Source: Shimia aestuarii (GTDB lineage: Bacteria; Pseudomonadota; Alphaproteobacteria; Rhodobacterales; Rhodobacteraceae). Taken from it: a DNA stretch of 64,000 nt. This document shows, piece by piece, positions 15,971 through 25,121 of this stretch. The stretch is from the NCBI RefSeq assembly GCF_900114635.1, contig NZ_FOTQ01000009.1:38501-102500 (forward strand). The letters are read 5' to 3'. The translations under genes were made by a program, and so were the position numbers. The notes under the pieces are model-generated. The model searched no databases, was not told where the DNA came from, and saw only the letters and a program-made list of their open reading frames with translations. The stretch's first letter is position 1, and each line of letters begins with the position of its first letter.

Positions 15971-16993
15971 TTATTTGCAGTAGTCGATCGTGGCGCCGGC
16001 GCAGACGGCTTCCTTGTTGATCCACTTGGCGTCTACAACAAGGTTCAGATTGTCCTGCGTGATCGGGATCGGCTTGAGGAAGCGTGCGTGCATCTTGGTG
16101 CCTGCGGGCGAGGTCCACTGGTGCGAGCTGTCGATCTGGGCCAGACCTTTGCCTTCGGCCATCTGAACGGCGATCTTCGCGGCGGCCTTGCCGAGGTCGC
16201 GGGCGTCTTTCCAAACCGATACGGTCTGTGTGCCGAGCGCGACACGGTTCAGCGCGGCATGGTCGCCGTCCTGACCCGAGACAGGGATACCTTCCATGCC
16301 CTGAGCTGTCAGCGCGGCGACAACGCCGCCGGCGGTGCCGTCATTGGAGGCCACGACCGCGTCGACCTTGTTGTCGTTGGCTGTCAGAATCTGTTCCATG
16401 TTGCGCTGGGCGTTCGCGGGGACCCAGCCATCGGTATAGGCTTCGCCGACGATAGTGATGTCGCCCTTGTCAATTGCCTTCTGCAGCACTTCCTGCTGAC
16501 CGCCGCGCAGGAAATCCGCGTTCGGGTCAGTGGGGGAGCCCTTGATCATGACGTAGTTGCCTTTGGGCTGGGCTTCGAGCACGGCGCGGGCCTGCATCCG
16601 GCCGACTTCGACATTGTCAAAGGTCAGGTAGAAGGCGCGGGAATCTTCGATCAGGCGGTCATAGGCGACAACGCCGATGCCTTCGTCCGAGGCCATCTGG
16701 ACCGCCGGCCCCACGGCAGAGGCATCCTGTGCCAGAATGATCAGCGCGTCTGCGCCCTGTGCGATCAGGCTTTCGATGTCGGAAAGCTGTTTGGCGGACG
16801 AGCTTTGCGCGTCGGCCGAGATATAAGTGGCGCCGGCGGCATCCAGTGCGGCCTTGATGGCGGCTTCGTCGGTTTTCCAGCGCTCTTCCTGGAAGTTTGA
16901 CCAGCTGACGCCGATGATCATGTCCTCGGCCATGGCTGCGGTTGAAATCAGCGCGCCGGCAATGATCGCCGTCGCGGATGCGAAAAGTTTCAT
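15971..16993 (-). CDS. xylF: D-xylose ABC transporter substrate-binding protein (XylF)
   Basis: A 340-residue periplasmic sugar-binding protein. The signal peptide MKLFASATAIIAGALISTAAMA is cleaved before EDMIIGVSW. Periplasmic-binding-protein motifs match XylF: GVSWSNFQEERW, GADALIILAQDA, GVVAYDRLI, MIKGSPTDPNADFLRGGQ and PVSGQDGDHAALNRVALG. GGGAGG precedes the ATG. It heads the xylFHG-glk operon. Its predicted promoter overlaps a palindrome likely bound by the divergent XylR. Final residues CAGATIDYC may form a disulfide. Confidence 0.95.
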   Translation of the reverse strand: MKLFASATAIIAGALISTAAMAEDMIIGVSWSNFQEERWKTDEAAIKAALDAAGATYISADAQSSSAKQLSDIESLIAQGADALIILAQDASAVGPAVQMASDEGIGVVAYDRLIEDSRAFYLTFDNVEVGRMQARAVLEAQPKGNYVMIKGSPTDPNADFLRGGQQEVLQKAIDKGDITIVGEAYTDGWVPANAQRNMEQILTANDNKVDAVVASNDGTAGGVVAALTAQGMEGIPVSGQDGDHAALNRVALGTQTVSVWKDARDLGKAAAKIAVQMAEGKGLAQIDSSHQWTSPAGTKMHARFLKPIPITQDNLNLVVDAKWINKEAVCAGATIDYCK

Positions 16994-17054
16994 GATGTCC
17001 TCCCAATTTCTGTGCCCGGTGCAGTTCTTGCGAACGATTTCATGGGCTGAGGAC

Positions 17055-17085
17055 AGTTTAGAGTATTAAATTTGAAAATCAAATT
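17055..17085 (-). promoter_or_regulatory. xylF promoter with XylR operator
   Basis: On the minus strand, -35 TTGATT (17082-17077), a 16-bp spacer and -10 TAAACT (17060-17055). Over the -35 lies an inverted repeat AATTTGA (17069-17075), AAA, TCAAATT (17079-17085). The same TCAAATT/AATTTGA half-sites recur in the xylB promoter at 24972-24985. The adjacent divergent ROK regulator is the obvious ligand. Confidence 0.72.
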
Positions 17086-17195
17086 AAATTGGTTAACCTT
17101 GCAAAAGGCGCGATATCCGCGCTGTTTAGAGGGGGTGGTTTGCCGGAGGTGGACGGCTCCTGCGGACCAAGATAGACAAGGGAAGGCAAGCCTAA

Positions 17196-18389
17196 ATGTC
17201 TGTGAATCAGAGAGAATTCGGGCGGCGTGTGTTGCTGGGAGAAATCCGCAAGCACCGCCGCATTGCCCGGATCAATCTTGCCGATCACACCGGAATCAGC
17301 CGCGCAACCGTGACGACAATCACCGCCGAGTTGTTGCGTGAAGGGTTGATCGAAGAGGTGCCGGGCGACTCACCCGAGCGGGACGGCAAGCGCGGCCGCC
17401 CCACGGTCGACCTCAGAATTCGCGGCGCGGCGCACTTGGTGGCGGGGGCCAAGATCTCGAACAGGACGATCTCGCTCGTACTTCTGGATTTCGAGGGCAA
17501 CCAGCTGGCCGACCATGAGGTCATTCTTGATCAGAACGTGTTCGAGGCGCAGGAGCTTGCCGGGGAACTGGCGACGCATGTCGAGGTGCTTGCCCGGAAA
17601 ATCGACCGCCAGAGGACGGATATTTCCGGGCTGGGCGTCGGCATCGCCGGGATTGTCGATGCGCCGCGGGGGTTCGTGCATTGGTCGCCCCTGCTGGATC
17701 AGCGCAATGTCGAGTTCGGGCGCGTGCTGAGCGATGCACTGTCGATCCCGGTCTATCTCGACAATGATGCCAACCTTGTCGCGGTGGCCGAGAAGACATT
17801 TGGCCTGGGGCAGGGGCATTCGGATTTCATCGTCGTCACCATCGAAAGCGGTGTGGGCATGGGCCTTTATATCGGGGACGAGATCTATCGTGGCACGCGT
17901 GGCTGCGGTGCCGAATTCGGACATACCAAGGTGCAGTTGGACGGGGCGTTGTGCCGGTGTGGCCAGCGTGGTTGTCTTGAGGCCTATGTTGCCGATTACG
18001 CGTTGCTGCGAGAGGCGATGATCGCCAGTGGAGACAAGGACGGCAGGCCGGTGGAGGCCCTGTTGCGGGACGCGCAGGAAGGAGACGCGGTGGCCAAGTC
18101 CATCGTGGACCGTGCCGGGCGCATGTTTGCCATGGGGCTGGCCAATCTTGTCAATATCTTCGACCCTGAGCTGATCATTCTGGCCGGGGAACAGATGCAG
18201 GCGAGCCACCTTTACGCCGAGGAGGTGATCGAGGCGATCCGCGCGTCAATCGTACAGATCGACAAGGCGCCGCCCGAGGTGGTGATCCACAAATGGGGCA
18301 ACCTGATGTGGGCACGGGGGGCCGCTGCCTATGCGCTTGATAACGTGTCCGAGGCGGCCTTGGCGGAGATGGCGGACCATGCGGGTTAG
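17196..18389 (+). CDS. xylR: ROK-family transcriptional repressor of xylose genes (XylR-like)
   Basis: A 397-residue regulator. An N-terminal winged helix-turn-helix (residues ~8-55: LADHTGISRATVTTITAELL) is joined to a ROK sugar-binding domain with DNDANLVAVAE, a phosphate loop around VTIESGVGMGLYIGDEIYRG, and the zinc-binding CRCGQRGCLEAY. By family it binds DNA without xylose and releases with it. It is divergent from xylF, with its likely operator between them. The final codons overlap the next gene by 11 bp, so the FG-GAP protein is translationally coupled to it. Confidence 0.9.
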   Translation: MSVNQREFGRRVLLGEIRKHRRIARINLADHTGISRATVTTITAELLREGLIEEVPGDSPERDGKRGRPTVDLRIRGAAHLVAGAKISNRTISLVLLDFEGNQLADHEVILDQNVFEAQELAGELATHVEVLARKIDRQRTDISGLGVGIAGIVDAPRGFVHWSPLLDQRNVEFGRVLSDALSIPVYLDNDANLVAVAEKTFGLGQGHSDFIVVTIESGVGMGLYIGDEIYRGTRGCGAEFGHTKVQLDGALCRCGQRGCLEAYVADYALLREAMIASGDKDGRPVEALLRDAQEGDAVAKSIVDRAGRMFAMGLANLVNIFDPELIILAGEQMQASHLYAEEVIEAIRASIVQIDKAPPEVVIHKWGNLMWARGAAAYALDNVSEAALAEMADHAG

Positions 18390-19905
18390 ATTTGGTGCGG
18401 CCTTGGTGCTGAGCGCCTCGGTGGCCGGGGCGGCAGAGCCGGAATTTCAGCCTGTGCCGGCGCCGCAACATGTTTATGCCGGAGGGTGGGAACATTACGT
18501 GGGTGGCGGTGTGGCAGTCATGGATTGTGACGCGGACGGGCTGCCCGATCTCTATGTCGCGGGGGGCAGCAACCCGGCGCAGGTGCTGCGCAACCGGGGC
18601 GGCATGCTGTTTGAGGCAGAAACGCCTGCGGCGCTGGCGCTCACGGGCGTAATCGGGGCCTATCCGCTGGATATCGATAGCGACGGGCGCATGGACCTTG
18701 CCGTTCTGCGGGTGGGGGAGAATGTGTTGCTGCGTGGCGATGGCGCCTGTGGGTTTTCCCGCTTTGAGCCGCAGGGATTTGACGGGCGCGACCGCTGGAC
18801 CACCGCGTTTTCGGCGACATGGGAGGCGGGTCAGTCCCTGCCGACATTGGCCTTTGGCAATTACGTGAACCGGGATGACCCCAAGGGGCCGTTTGAAGCC
18901 TGTGATGACAATACGTTGTTTCGCCCGGAGGGTGGGCAATACCGCATGTCGCTGCTTCAACCGGGATTCTGCCCGCTGTCCATGTTGTTTTCCGATTGGG
19001 GCCGTCAGGGGCGAGCCGATCTCAGGGTGAGCAATGACCGGCATTATTACGTGCGTGGCGGGTCGGAACAGATGTGGGCGATGGAGGACGCCCCGCGCCT
19101 GTTGGGGGCGGAGGATGGCTGGCGGACGCATATGCTCTGGGGCATGGGGATCGCCTCGCGGGACGTGGATTTCGACGGCCTGCCCGAAGTGTATCTCACC
19201 TCGATGGGGGATCAGAGGATGCAGCGTCTTGAGGGGCCGGGGGCGGCCTTTGCGGATGTACCTTACGAAATGGGCACAACGGCACACCGCCCCTATCTGG
19301 GCGGGGACGGGCGGCCGTCGACCGGGTGGCACGCGAGTTTCGGAGATATCGACCTTGATGGGTGGGACGATATTTTCCTGTCCAAGGGCAATGTCGAACA
19401 GATGCCGGACGCGGCGATGGAGGACCCAAACACACTGTTGATGCAGCAGCCCGACGGGACGTTTGTGGAAAAGGGCGATGTAGCTGGTGTTGCGTCATTG
19501 GTGCGCAGCCGCGGGGCGGCGCTGGTGGATCTTGATCTGGATGGGCGGCTTGATCTCGTGGTGGTGAACCGCCGCGCACCCATGGAGATTTATCGCAATG
19601 TGACCGAGACGGTGGGCAACTGGGTGTCGGTGGCGCTTTTGCAGGATGGTGTTAACCGCGATGCGGTTGGGGCGTGGATCGAACTGCGCGCGGGAGACCG
19701 CGTTTATGCACGCGAGATCAGCGTGGGTGGTGGCCATGCCGGGGGTGTGGCCGGGCCGGAGCATTTTGGCCTTGGGGCAGCATCAGAGATCGCGGCGCGC
19801 GTGATCTGGCCGGATGGTGCAGTGAGCGATTGGGCGGCAGTACCGGTCAATCATGCGCTGGTGTTGATACGCGCGGGCGACGCGCTGTCGGTTGCGGCCT
19901 ACTGA
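18379..19905 (+). CDS. FG-GAP/VCBS repeat protein with ASPIC/UnbV C-terminal domain (CRTAC1-like), secreted
   Basis: A 508-residue exported protein with a signal peptide ending near ASVAGA. Several FG-GAP/VCBS calcium-type loops are visible: VMDCDADGLPDLYVAGG, DIDSDGRMDLAVL, DVDFDGLPEVYLT, DIDLDGWDDIFLS and DLDLDGRLDLVVV. This predicts a beta-propeller. The end (NWVSVALLQDGVNRDAVGAWIELRAGD...IWPDG) fits the ASPIC/UnbV domain. The ATG lies inside the end of xylR (11-bp overlap). The 3' end overlaps the convergent diheme peroxidase gene by 7 bp. Periplasmic or outer-surface; function unknown, possibly a partner or substrate of that peroxidase. Confidence 0.85.
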   Translation: MRVRFGAALVLSASVAGAAEPEFQPVPAPQHVYAGGWEHYVGGGVAVMDCDADGLPDLYVAGGSNPAQVLRNRGGMLFEAETPAALALTGVIGAYPLDIDSDGRMDLAVLRVGENVLLRGDGACGFSRFEPQGFDGRDRWTTAFSATWEAGQSLPTLAFGNYVNRDDPKGPFEACDDNTLFRPEGGQYRMSLLQPGFCPLSMLFSDWGRQGRADLRVSNDRHYYVRGGSEQMWAMEDAPRLLGAEDGWRTHMLWGMGIASRDVDFDGLPEVYLTSMGDQRMQRLEGPGAAFADVPYEMGTTAHRPYLGGDGRPSTGWHASFGDIDLDGWDDIFLSKGNVEQMPDAAMEDPNTLLMQQPDGTFVEKGDVAGVASLVRSRGAALVDLDLDGRLDLVVVNRRAPMEIYRNVTETVGNWVSVALLQDGVNRDAVGAWIELRAGDRVYAREISVGGGHAGGVAGPEHFGLGAASEIAARVIWPDGAVSDWAAVPVNHALVLIRAGDALSVAAY

Positions 19906-21203
19906 TCCACGAGCAGGCCGCTGGGCACTTCTGACGGAACGCCAAGGCGGGCATTCAGCGCGCCGGGATCGTTCAGGGCAAAACGCAGGAAGGCGACGAT
20001 CTGGTCGACCTCGGTATCGGAAAGCGTCATCGGGGCCAGTTCATTTGCCGCCGCGATGGCGTTGATTTCCTCCGGGTCGGACATGATTGCGAAATCGCTG
20101 TCAAAGCCGGGGGGCAGAAGAAGCGCCTGATCGGGTTCGTAGGCCCAGAGCGACTCGACCGGGTCGAGGTGGTGGCGGACCACGCCTTCGATGGTGGCAT
20201 AGGCGCCCGAATGCCCATAGGGGCCGCTGTCGGGCAGGTTGCGCAGGGACGGGGTGCGGAAGCGGTAAAGGTCGGCGTCATCGCCGGTAACACGGGCGCG
20301 GCCCGTGTCGCGGTTGTGCCGCTCAAAGCGGGCAGCCTTACCGGGGCCGATTTGGGGCATGGCGATGGCGTGATAGCCGTGGTCGGTCTGGAACTGACCA
20401 GCGTGGCAGCTGTCGCATTGTGCCTTGCCATAAAAAAGCGCCATGCCCGCGGCGGCGTCGGGGGGCAGGGGGCGTCCATTGCGCAGAAAGCGGTCAAAGG
20501 GGCTGTTGTCGCCGCGCCATTCGAAGATGATGAAATCGGCAATCACATTGGCGATGTCAAAAAAATGGATCGGCGTGTCCGGGCCGAGCACAACATCAAA
20601 GCGGGCGCGGTAGTCCGGGATGGCCTCGATCCGCTTGGCAAGGATGTCCCACGCCCCACCGGGGCCGGTGAGAAAGCCCTGGCGTACGGCCTGTGCGACA
20701 TCGTTTTCCGAATAATGCCCGGCCATCTCATCGCCCGAAAGCACCGGGAACATGGCTTGTGCCGCCAGCGCGCTGTCAAAGCCGCTCTCCATCTCCGCCC
20801 CCAAAGGGGTGCGGATGCCAGAGGGGCGGGTGGGGTCTTCTTCAAGGCGGCCGTCATGGAAGAAACGGGTGAACTCGGCCGCGCCGAGGTTGAAAAGGGT
20901 GGGCGCGTTGCGCGGGATACGCAGTTCGGGTGGATTATCCGGGTCGATCACCCGGTCAATGCCAAGCCCCGTCGCCCCATCGCCAAAGCCAAGCGACAGC
21001 CCGTCGCCTGTGCCAAGGCGCGGGTGGTGGCAGGTGGCACAGGACACGGTTTTGTTGCCCGACAGGATCGGGTCGTAAAACAGCAGGTGGCCCAGCTCGA
21101 CACGCGCCATGTCCGGTTCGGGGAAAGTGGCGTTGGCTTCGGGGAGCGGCCCGGCAAGGGCGGCTGAGGAGAGAAGCGCGAGGCAGGGGGCGAGCCACTT
21201 CAT
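19899..21203 (-). CDS. Diheme cytochrome c peroxidase / MauG-family protein
   Basis: A 434-residue periplasmic protein with a signal peptide (cleavage after ALAG). Two c-type heme motifs, C55ATCH and C263DSCH, and the surrounding LFYDPILSGNKTVSC and TPSLRNLPDSGPYGHSGAY blocks define the CcpA/MauG family. Members reduce H2O2 or oxidise protein residues through high-valent hemes. It is the last gene of xylB-xylA-galM-mauG: its ATG overlaps the galM stop by 4 bp, so it is co-translated with sugar genes. Its partner may be the convergent FG-GAP protein. The link to xylose metabolism is unexplained. Confidence 0.88.
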   Translation of the reverse strand: MKWLAPCLALLSSAALAGPLPEANATFPEPDMARVELGHLLFYDPILSGNKTVSCATCHHPRLGTGDGLSLGFGDGATGLGIDRVIDPDNPPELRIPRNAPTLFNLGAAEFTRFFHDGRLEEDPTRPSGIRTPLGAEMESGFDSALAAQAMFPVLSGDEMAGHYSENDVAQAVRQGFLTGPGGAWDILAKRIEAIPDYRARFDVVLGPDTPIHFFDIANVIADFIIFEWRGDNSPFDRFLRNGRPLPPDAAAGMALFYGKAQCDSCHAGQFQTDHGYHAIAMPQIGPGKAARFERHNRDTGRARVTGDDADLYRFRTPSLRNLPDSGPYGHSGAYATIEGVVRHHLDPVESLWAYEPDQALLLPPGFDSDFAIMSDPEEINAIAAANELAPMTLSDTEVDQIVAFLRFALNDPGALNARLGVPSEVPSGLLVDQ

Positions 21204-22174
21204 GTCGTGGCCTCGACGCGCAGGGTCAGGCGCTGATGATAGGGCCTGTCCGGAGTGGCGATGATGGGGGCGAAATGCGGATGGTTCACGGCGTCGGGGA
21301 AATGCTGTGCCTCAAGGCAGATCGCGTCATAGGCGGTATGTGACTGGCCCGGCACAGGGGGATGCACCGGTTCGAGATAGCGTGAGGAATAAAGCTGCAT
21401 GCCCGGTTGGTCGGTTTCCAGTGTCAGGCGCAAGCCATCCGGGGCGGTCAGCGTGGCGACATTCCCATCAAGGGCAAAATTGTCGTCATACCCAAGCGCC
21501 TGCGGGTCGGCCTCGGCAAAGGAGCGCGCTGTAGTGAAGTCATGCCGGGTTCCCGAGATGGGCAGCAGCGCGCCGGTGGGGATCGAGTCGCCATCGGTTT
21601 CGGTGATCTGCGCGGCGGGCAGGCGCAGGACGTGATCGCGCGCGCTGCCATGGCCCATGAGGTTGTAGTAGTTGTGCTGGGCAAGGTTGATCGGGGTGGG
21701 GCGGTCGACCTCTGCACCCATGTCATAAGTCAGGGTGTTGCCCGCCAGCGTGATCGTGACCCTAAAATCCGCGCGCCCCGGAAAGCCCTGATCCCCATCC
21801 GGAGAGCTCAGGCGCAATTGTACGGCGTTTGTTGCGTCGGGCTCCATCTGCCAGAGGCGCTTGCCGATCCCGCCTGTTCCCCCGTGCAACATGTGCGGCG
21901 CGATATTGGCGTCGAGTCTGTGGCGCGAACCGTTGAGCGCAAAGGTGGCATGGCCGATGCGGTTGGCAACGCGGCCCACGATGGTGCCAAGATTGGCGGG
22001 GTTGTCGAGATAAGCAACCGGATCGGCATAGCCCAGCACGATCGAACGGCGCGCGCCCTGATGGGGTACGCGCCAGTCTTGCGTGATGCAGCCAAGGCTG
22101 AGGATCGCAACCGAAACATCCCCGTCCCGAAGGACATGGCGGCGGATATCTTGGGGCGCGATCCTGCGGGACAT
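21200..22174 (-). CDS. galM: Aldose 1-epimerase (mutarotase)
   Basis: A 324-residue GalM-family protein. NRIGHATFALNGSRHRL, HMLHGGTGGIGKRLW (a substrate-binding His), TPINLAQHNYYNLMG (the catalytic His/Asn block), ALGYDDNF and ICLEAQHFPDAVNHPHF (the catalytic Glu) are the classic positions. It interconverts alpha and beta anomers of aldoses, supplying the xylose anomer favoured by XylA. It sits 3 bp after xylA and overlaps the peroxidase gene by 4 bp, inside the xylBA transcript. Confidence 0.92.
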   Translation of the reverse strand: MSRRIAPQDIRRHVLRDGDVSVAILSLGCITQDWRVPHQGARRSIVLGYADPVAYLDNPANLGTIVGRVANRIGHATFALNGSRHRLDANIAPHMLHGGTGGIGKRLWQMEPDATNAVQLRLSSPDGDQGFPGRADFRVTITLAGNTLTYDMGAEVDRPTPINLAQHNYYNLMGHGSARDHVLRLPAAQITETDGDSIPTGALLPISGTRHDFTTARSFAEADPQALGYDDNFALDGNVATLTAPDGLRLTLETDQPGMQLYSSRYLEPVHPPVPGQSHTAYDAICLEAQHFPDAVNHPHFAPIIATPDRPYHQRLTLRVEATT

Positions 22175-22177
22175 GTT

Positions 22178-23482
22178 TCAGACGAACCGGTTGACGTAGT
22201 TTTCGAGCATTTCCTGACGGCCCGATTTTGGGGCGGGATTGATGGCGCCGCTATTCACTTTTTCGAAGATCGTGTCGAAATCGCTGTTCAGCATCGCCTG
22301 CGCCTCGGGGCTGTCCCATCCGGCGTAGCGCTCTTTCAGCGCATCCTCAAGCCCGCCGTCTTCGATCATGGCGGCGGCGGCCTTCAAACCGCGCGCGCAG
22401 ATATCCATGCCGCCAACATGCGCGGCGATGAGGTCTTCGGCGTCCAGCGATTGGCGGCGCAGCTTGGCGTCGAAATTGGTGCCCCCGGTGGTGAACCCGC
22501 CATCCTTGAGGATGTGGTAATAGGCCAGCGCCACTTCGGGGACGTTGTTGGGGAACTGGTCGGTGTCCCAACCGGATTGGTAATCGTTGCGGTTCATGTC
22601 GATCGAGCCCAGCACGCCAAGGGCGGCGGCGGTGGCAATCTCGTGTTCGAAACTGTGGCCTGCCAGAATGGCGTGGCCCTGTTCGAGGTTGAGTTTCACT
22701 TCGCTCTCCAGCCCGTATTTCTGCAGGAAGCCATAGCAGGTTGCGGCGTCGTGGTCGTATTGGTGCTTGGAGGGTTCCTGTGGTTTCGGTTCCACGAGGA
22801 TCGTGCCTTTGAAGCCGATCTTGTGCTTGTAATCCACAACCATGTTGAGGAAGCGGCCCATGTGATCCAACTCGCGCCCCATGTCTGTGTTGAGCAGCGT
22901 CTCATAGCCCTCGCGCCCGCCCCAGAGCACGTAGTTTTCCCCGCCCAGCTTCATCGTGGCGTCCATGCAGGTTTTCACCGTGGCCGCCGAATAGGCAAAG
23001 ACATCCGGATCCGGGTTGGTTGAAGCGCCGGACATCCAGCGGCGGTGGCTGAACATGTTGGCGGTGCCCCAGAGGAGCTTGACCTTGCGGATCGACATCT
23101 TCTCTTCGAAATAGGCGATGATCTCTTCGAAGTTCTTCAGGCTTTCTGCAAAGCTATCGCCCTCGGGGCGGATATCGGCGTCGTGCCAGCAGAAATAGGG
23201 CTGGCCGAGGATGTCGAACATCTCAAAGGCGGCGTCGGCTTTGGTGCGGGCGGTGGCCATCCGGTCCTGCGGGTGCCAGGGGCGGACAAAGGTCTGGCCG
23301 CCAAAGGGATCGTTCCCTTCCCACGCGAAGGAATGCCAATAGGCGATGGCAAAGCGCAGATGATCTTCCATGCGCTTGCCCATGACGATTTCGTCCGGGT
23401 TGTAGTGACGGAAGGCGAGTGGATTGGGGCTGTCGGGGCCTTCATAGGCGATGGGCGCGATGCCGTTGAAAAACTCGGTCAT
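22178..23482 (-). CDS. xylA: Xylose isomerase (XylA)
   Basis: A 434-residue class II xylose isomerase. [34 protein letters not shown] (catalytic His/Asp), [54 protein letters not shown] (metal Glu/Asp/His) and [21 protein letters not shown] are hallmark stretches. It converts D-xylose to D-xylulose. ATG 23482 ([10 protein letters not shown]) is chosen because the resulting overlap with the xylB stop (ATGA) couples the genes and the length matches family members; a longer reading runs into xylB. Confidence 0.97.
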   Translation of the reverse strand: MTEFFNGIAPIAYEGPDSPNPLAFRHYNPDEIVMGKRMEDHLRFAIAYWHSFAWEGNDPFGGQTFVRPWHPQDRMATARTKADAAFEMFDILGQPYFCWHDADIRPEGDSFAESLKNFEEIIAYFEEKMSIRKVKLLWGTANMFSHRRWMSGASTNPDPDVFAYSAATVKTCMDATMKLGGENYVLWGGREGYETLLNTDMGRELDHMGRFLNMVVDYKHKIGFKGTILVEPKPQEPSKHQYDHDAATCYGFLQKYGLESEVKLNLEQGHAILAGHSFEHEIATAAALGVLGSIDMNRNDYQSGWDTDQFPNNVPEVALAYYHILKDGGFTTGGTNFDAKLRRQSLDAEDLIAAHVGGMDICARGLKAAAAMIEDGGLEDALKERYAGWDSPEAQAMLNSDFDTIFEKVNSGAINPAPKSGRQEMLENYVNRFV

Positions 23483-24933
23483 GATTGCAGGGCCTTTACT
23501 GCGGGGTAAGAGGAAGCGAAGGCGCGATAGGCGTCTTCGTATGCGGCGCGCAGGTCGCTGCGCGGGTCGATGGTGGTGGCGATCTCGGGGCGGGTCATGA
23601 CTGTCTCCGGGGCCGCGCCCGTTGCGGCGCAGAGAGCCAGCCGGGCGGCACCGAGGGCCGCGCCGAACTCGCCCTTGGCTGGCAGCGAGATCGGCATGTC
23701 GAGCAGCGTGGCGATCAGTTCGACCCAATAGGGCGACTGCGCCCCGCCGCCGATGGCGATCAGGCTGTGCAGGTCGGCCCCGGCGGATTTCAGGGCTTCG
23801 AGAGTGTCGCGCAGGGCGAAGGACACGCCTTCGATCACGGCTTGGGAGAGGTCGCGGGGGCCGTGCGCGATATCAAGCCCGATCAGGGCGCCGCGCAGAT
23901 CGGCATCATTATGGGGCGTGCGTTCACCAGAGAGGTAAGGGAGGAAACGCAAGCGCCCCGGCCCGCCGATGGTTGGTCCGAGAGTGGTAGCAAGGTCGGC
24001 AGGCGGTGTGTTGAGTGTGCGGGCCAGCCAGTTGAGGCTGTCCGTTGCGGCGAGGATGACGCCCATCTGGTACCAGCGGCCCGGAACGGCGTGACAGAAG
24101 GTGTGCACGGCGCTGGCGGCGTTGGGGGCGTAGCTGTCGCGCCCTGTGAGCAGCACGCCCGAGGTGCCGAGGCTGACGAAGCCGTCGCCTTCGGAAAGCG
24201 CGCCGATGCCACAGGCGGCGGCGGCGTTGTCGCCCGCACCCGCGGCGACGACGGTGTCGGGGGACAGGCCCAGATCGGCGGCGACGTCGAGATGCAGGGT
24301 GCCAATGGGTTGGTTGCCTTCGAACAGCAAGGGCATCTGATCGCGCCGCATGCCCGAGGCATCGAGCAGGGTCTGCGACCAGTCGCGCGCGCCCACGTCG
24401 AGCCAGCTTGTCCCGGCGCTGTCGGACATGTCCGAGGCGTAAACGCCTGTCAGCCAGAAATTGAGGTAGTCCTTGGGCAAAAGCACCTTGGCGGTGCGGG
24501 CGAAGATGTCGGGTTCGTTTTCCGCGACCCAGAGCAGCTTGGGTGCGGTGAACCCGGGAAAGACGATATTGCCAGAGAGATCGCGGACCTGTGGCGTGGC
24601 ATCCAGACGCGCGGCCTGTTCGGCGCTTCTTGTGTCGTTCCACATCATGCAGGGGCGCAGCACCGCGCCCTTCTCGTCCAGCAGGATCGCGCCATGCATG
24701 TGACCCGAGACGCCGATGCCTCGGATTGCGGGCAGGAGCGCGGTGTGATCGGCGTGTAGGGCGGCAAAGACCGCGCGGCAAGCGGCGATCCAGTCCGCGG
24801 GGTTCTGTTCGCTCCAGCCCGGGTGCGGGCGGGCGGTGTTGTAGCTGGCTTCGCTTGTCGCGACGACGCGCTGTTCGGCGTCGATCACAAGCGCGCGCAA
24901 TCCCGATGTGCCCAGGTCGAGTCCGACGAACAC
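23479..24933 (-). CDS. xylB: Xylulokinase (XylB)
   Basis: A 484-residue FGGY sugar kinase. The N-terminal [17 protein letters not shown] holds the phosphate-1 loop, [26 protein letters not shown] the substrate site, [15 protein letters not shown] and SLGTSGVLL the ATP-side loops, and [14 protein letters not shown] plus [10 protein letters not shown] the C-terminal half. It phosphorylates D-xylulose into the pentose phosphate pathway. I choose GTG 24933: it gives the usual (M)xxGxDLGTSG start and a length identical to the common 484 residues. A TTG 14 codons upstream would lie inside the operator palindrome. First gene of xylB-xylA-galM-mauG. Confidence 0.93.
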   Translation of the reverse strand: MFVGLDLGTSGLRALVIDAEQRVVATSEASYNTARPHPGWSEQNPADWIAACRAVFAALHADHTALLPAIRGIGVSGHMHGAILLDEKGAVLRPCMMWNDTRSAEQAARLDATPQVRDLSGNIVFPGFTAPKLLWVAENEPDIFARTAKVLLPKDYLNFWLTGVYASDMSDSAGTSWLDVGARDWSQTLLDASGMRRDQMPLLFEGNQPIGTLHLDVAADLGLSPDTVVAAGAGDNAAAACGIGALSEGDGFVSLGTSGVLLTGRDSYAPNAASAVHTFCHAVPGRWYQMGVILAATDSLNWLARTLNTPPADLATTLGPTIGGPGRLRFLPYLSGERTPHNDADLRGALIGLDIAHGPRDLSQAVIEGVSFALRDTLEALKSAGADLHSLIAIGGGAQSPYWVELIATLLDMPISLPAKGEFGAALGAARLALCAATGAAPETVMTRPEIATTIDPRSDLRAAYEDAYRAFASSYPAVKALQS

Positions 24934-24962
24934 GGCAGTCCCCCCAAATGTCTCCTCACTTA

Positions 24963-25006
24963 ATTTTAGACTCAAATTAATTTGAAAGGCAAATGCGAAA
25001 TTTGCC
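24963..25006 (-). promoter_or_regulatory. xylB promoter with XylR operator in its spacer
   Basis: On the minus strand, -35 TTGCCT (24992-24987), an 18-bp spacer and -10 TAAAAT (24968-24963). A perfect 14-bp palindrome TCAAATTAATTTGA (24972-24985) fills the spacer and shares half-sites with the xylF operator. A second inverted repeat, GGCAAAT (24988-24994) and ATTTGCC (25000-25006), overlaps the -35 and could bind a second regulator. Confidence 0.72.
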
Positions 25007-25061
25007 GGAGGTCAAAGATGCAGGTTTTTTGCGAAGTTTTGCATGTGCCGTGCACAGGCCC

Positions 25062-25092
25062 TTGACCTTCCCCTAACTGGAACCCTTATGTA
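25062..25092 (+). promoter_or_regulatory. CueR-type copper-responsive promoter for copA
   Basis: -35 TTGACC (25062-25067) and -10 TATGTA (25087-25092) are separated by 19 bp, the over-long spacer typical of MerR-family promoters. The spacer carries the dyad ACCTTCCCC...GGAACCC centred near 25076, the usual CueR operator pattern. copA begins 30 bp downstream and cueR is the second gene. Confidence 0.85.
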
Positions 25093-25121
25093 GCCTGTCA
25101 TACGAGAAAGACGGGTATGTC

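Noticed and set aside
13685..15983. Plus-strand frames antisense to xylG and xylH
   Set aside because: The minus-strand transporter genes have all expected motifs; the plus-strand products are Gly/Asp/His-rich shadows.
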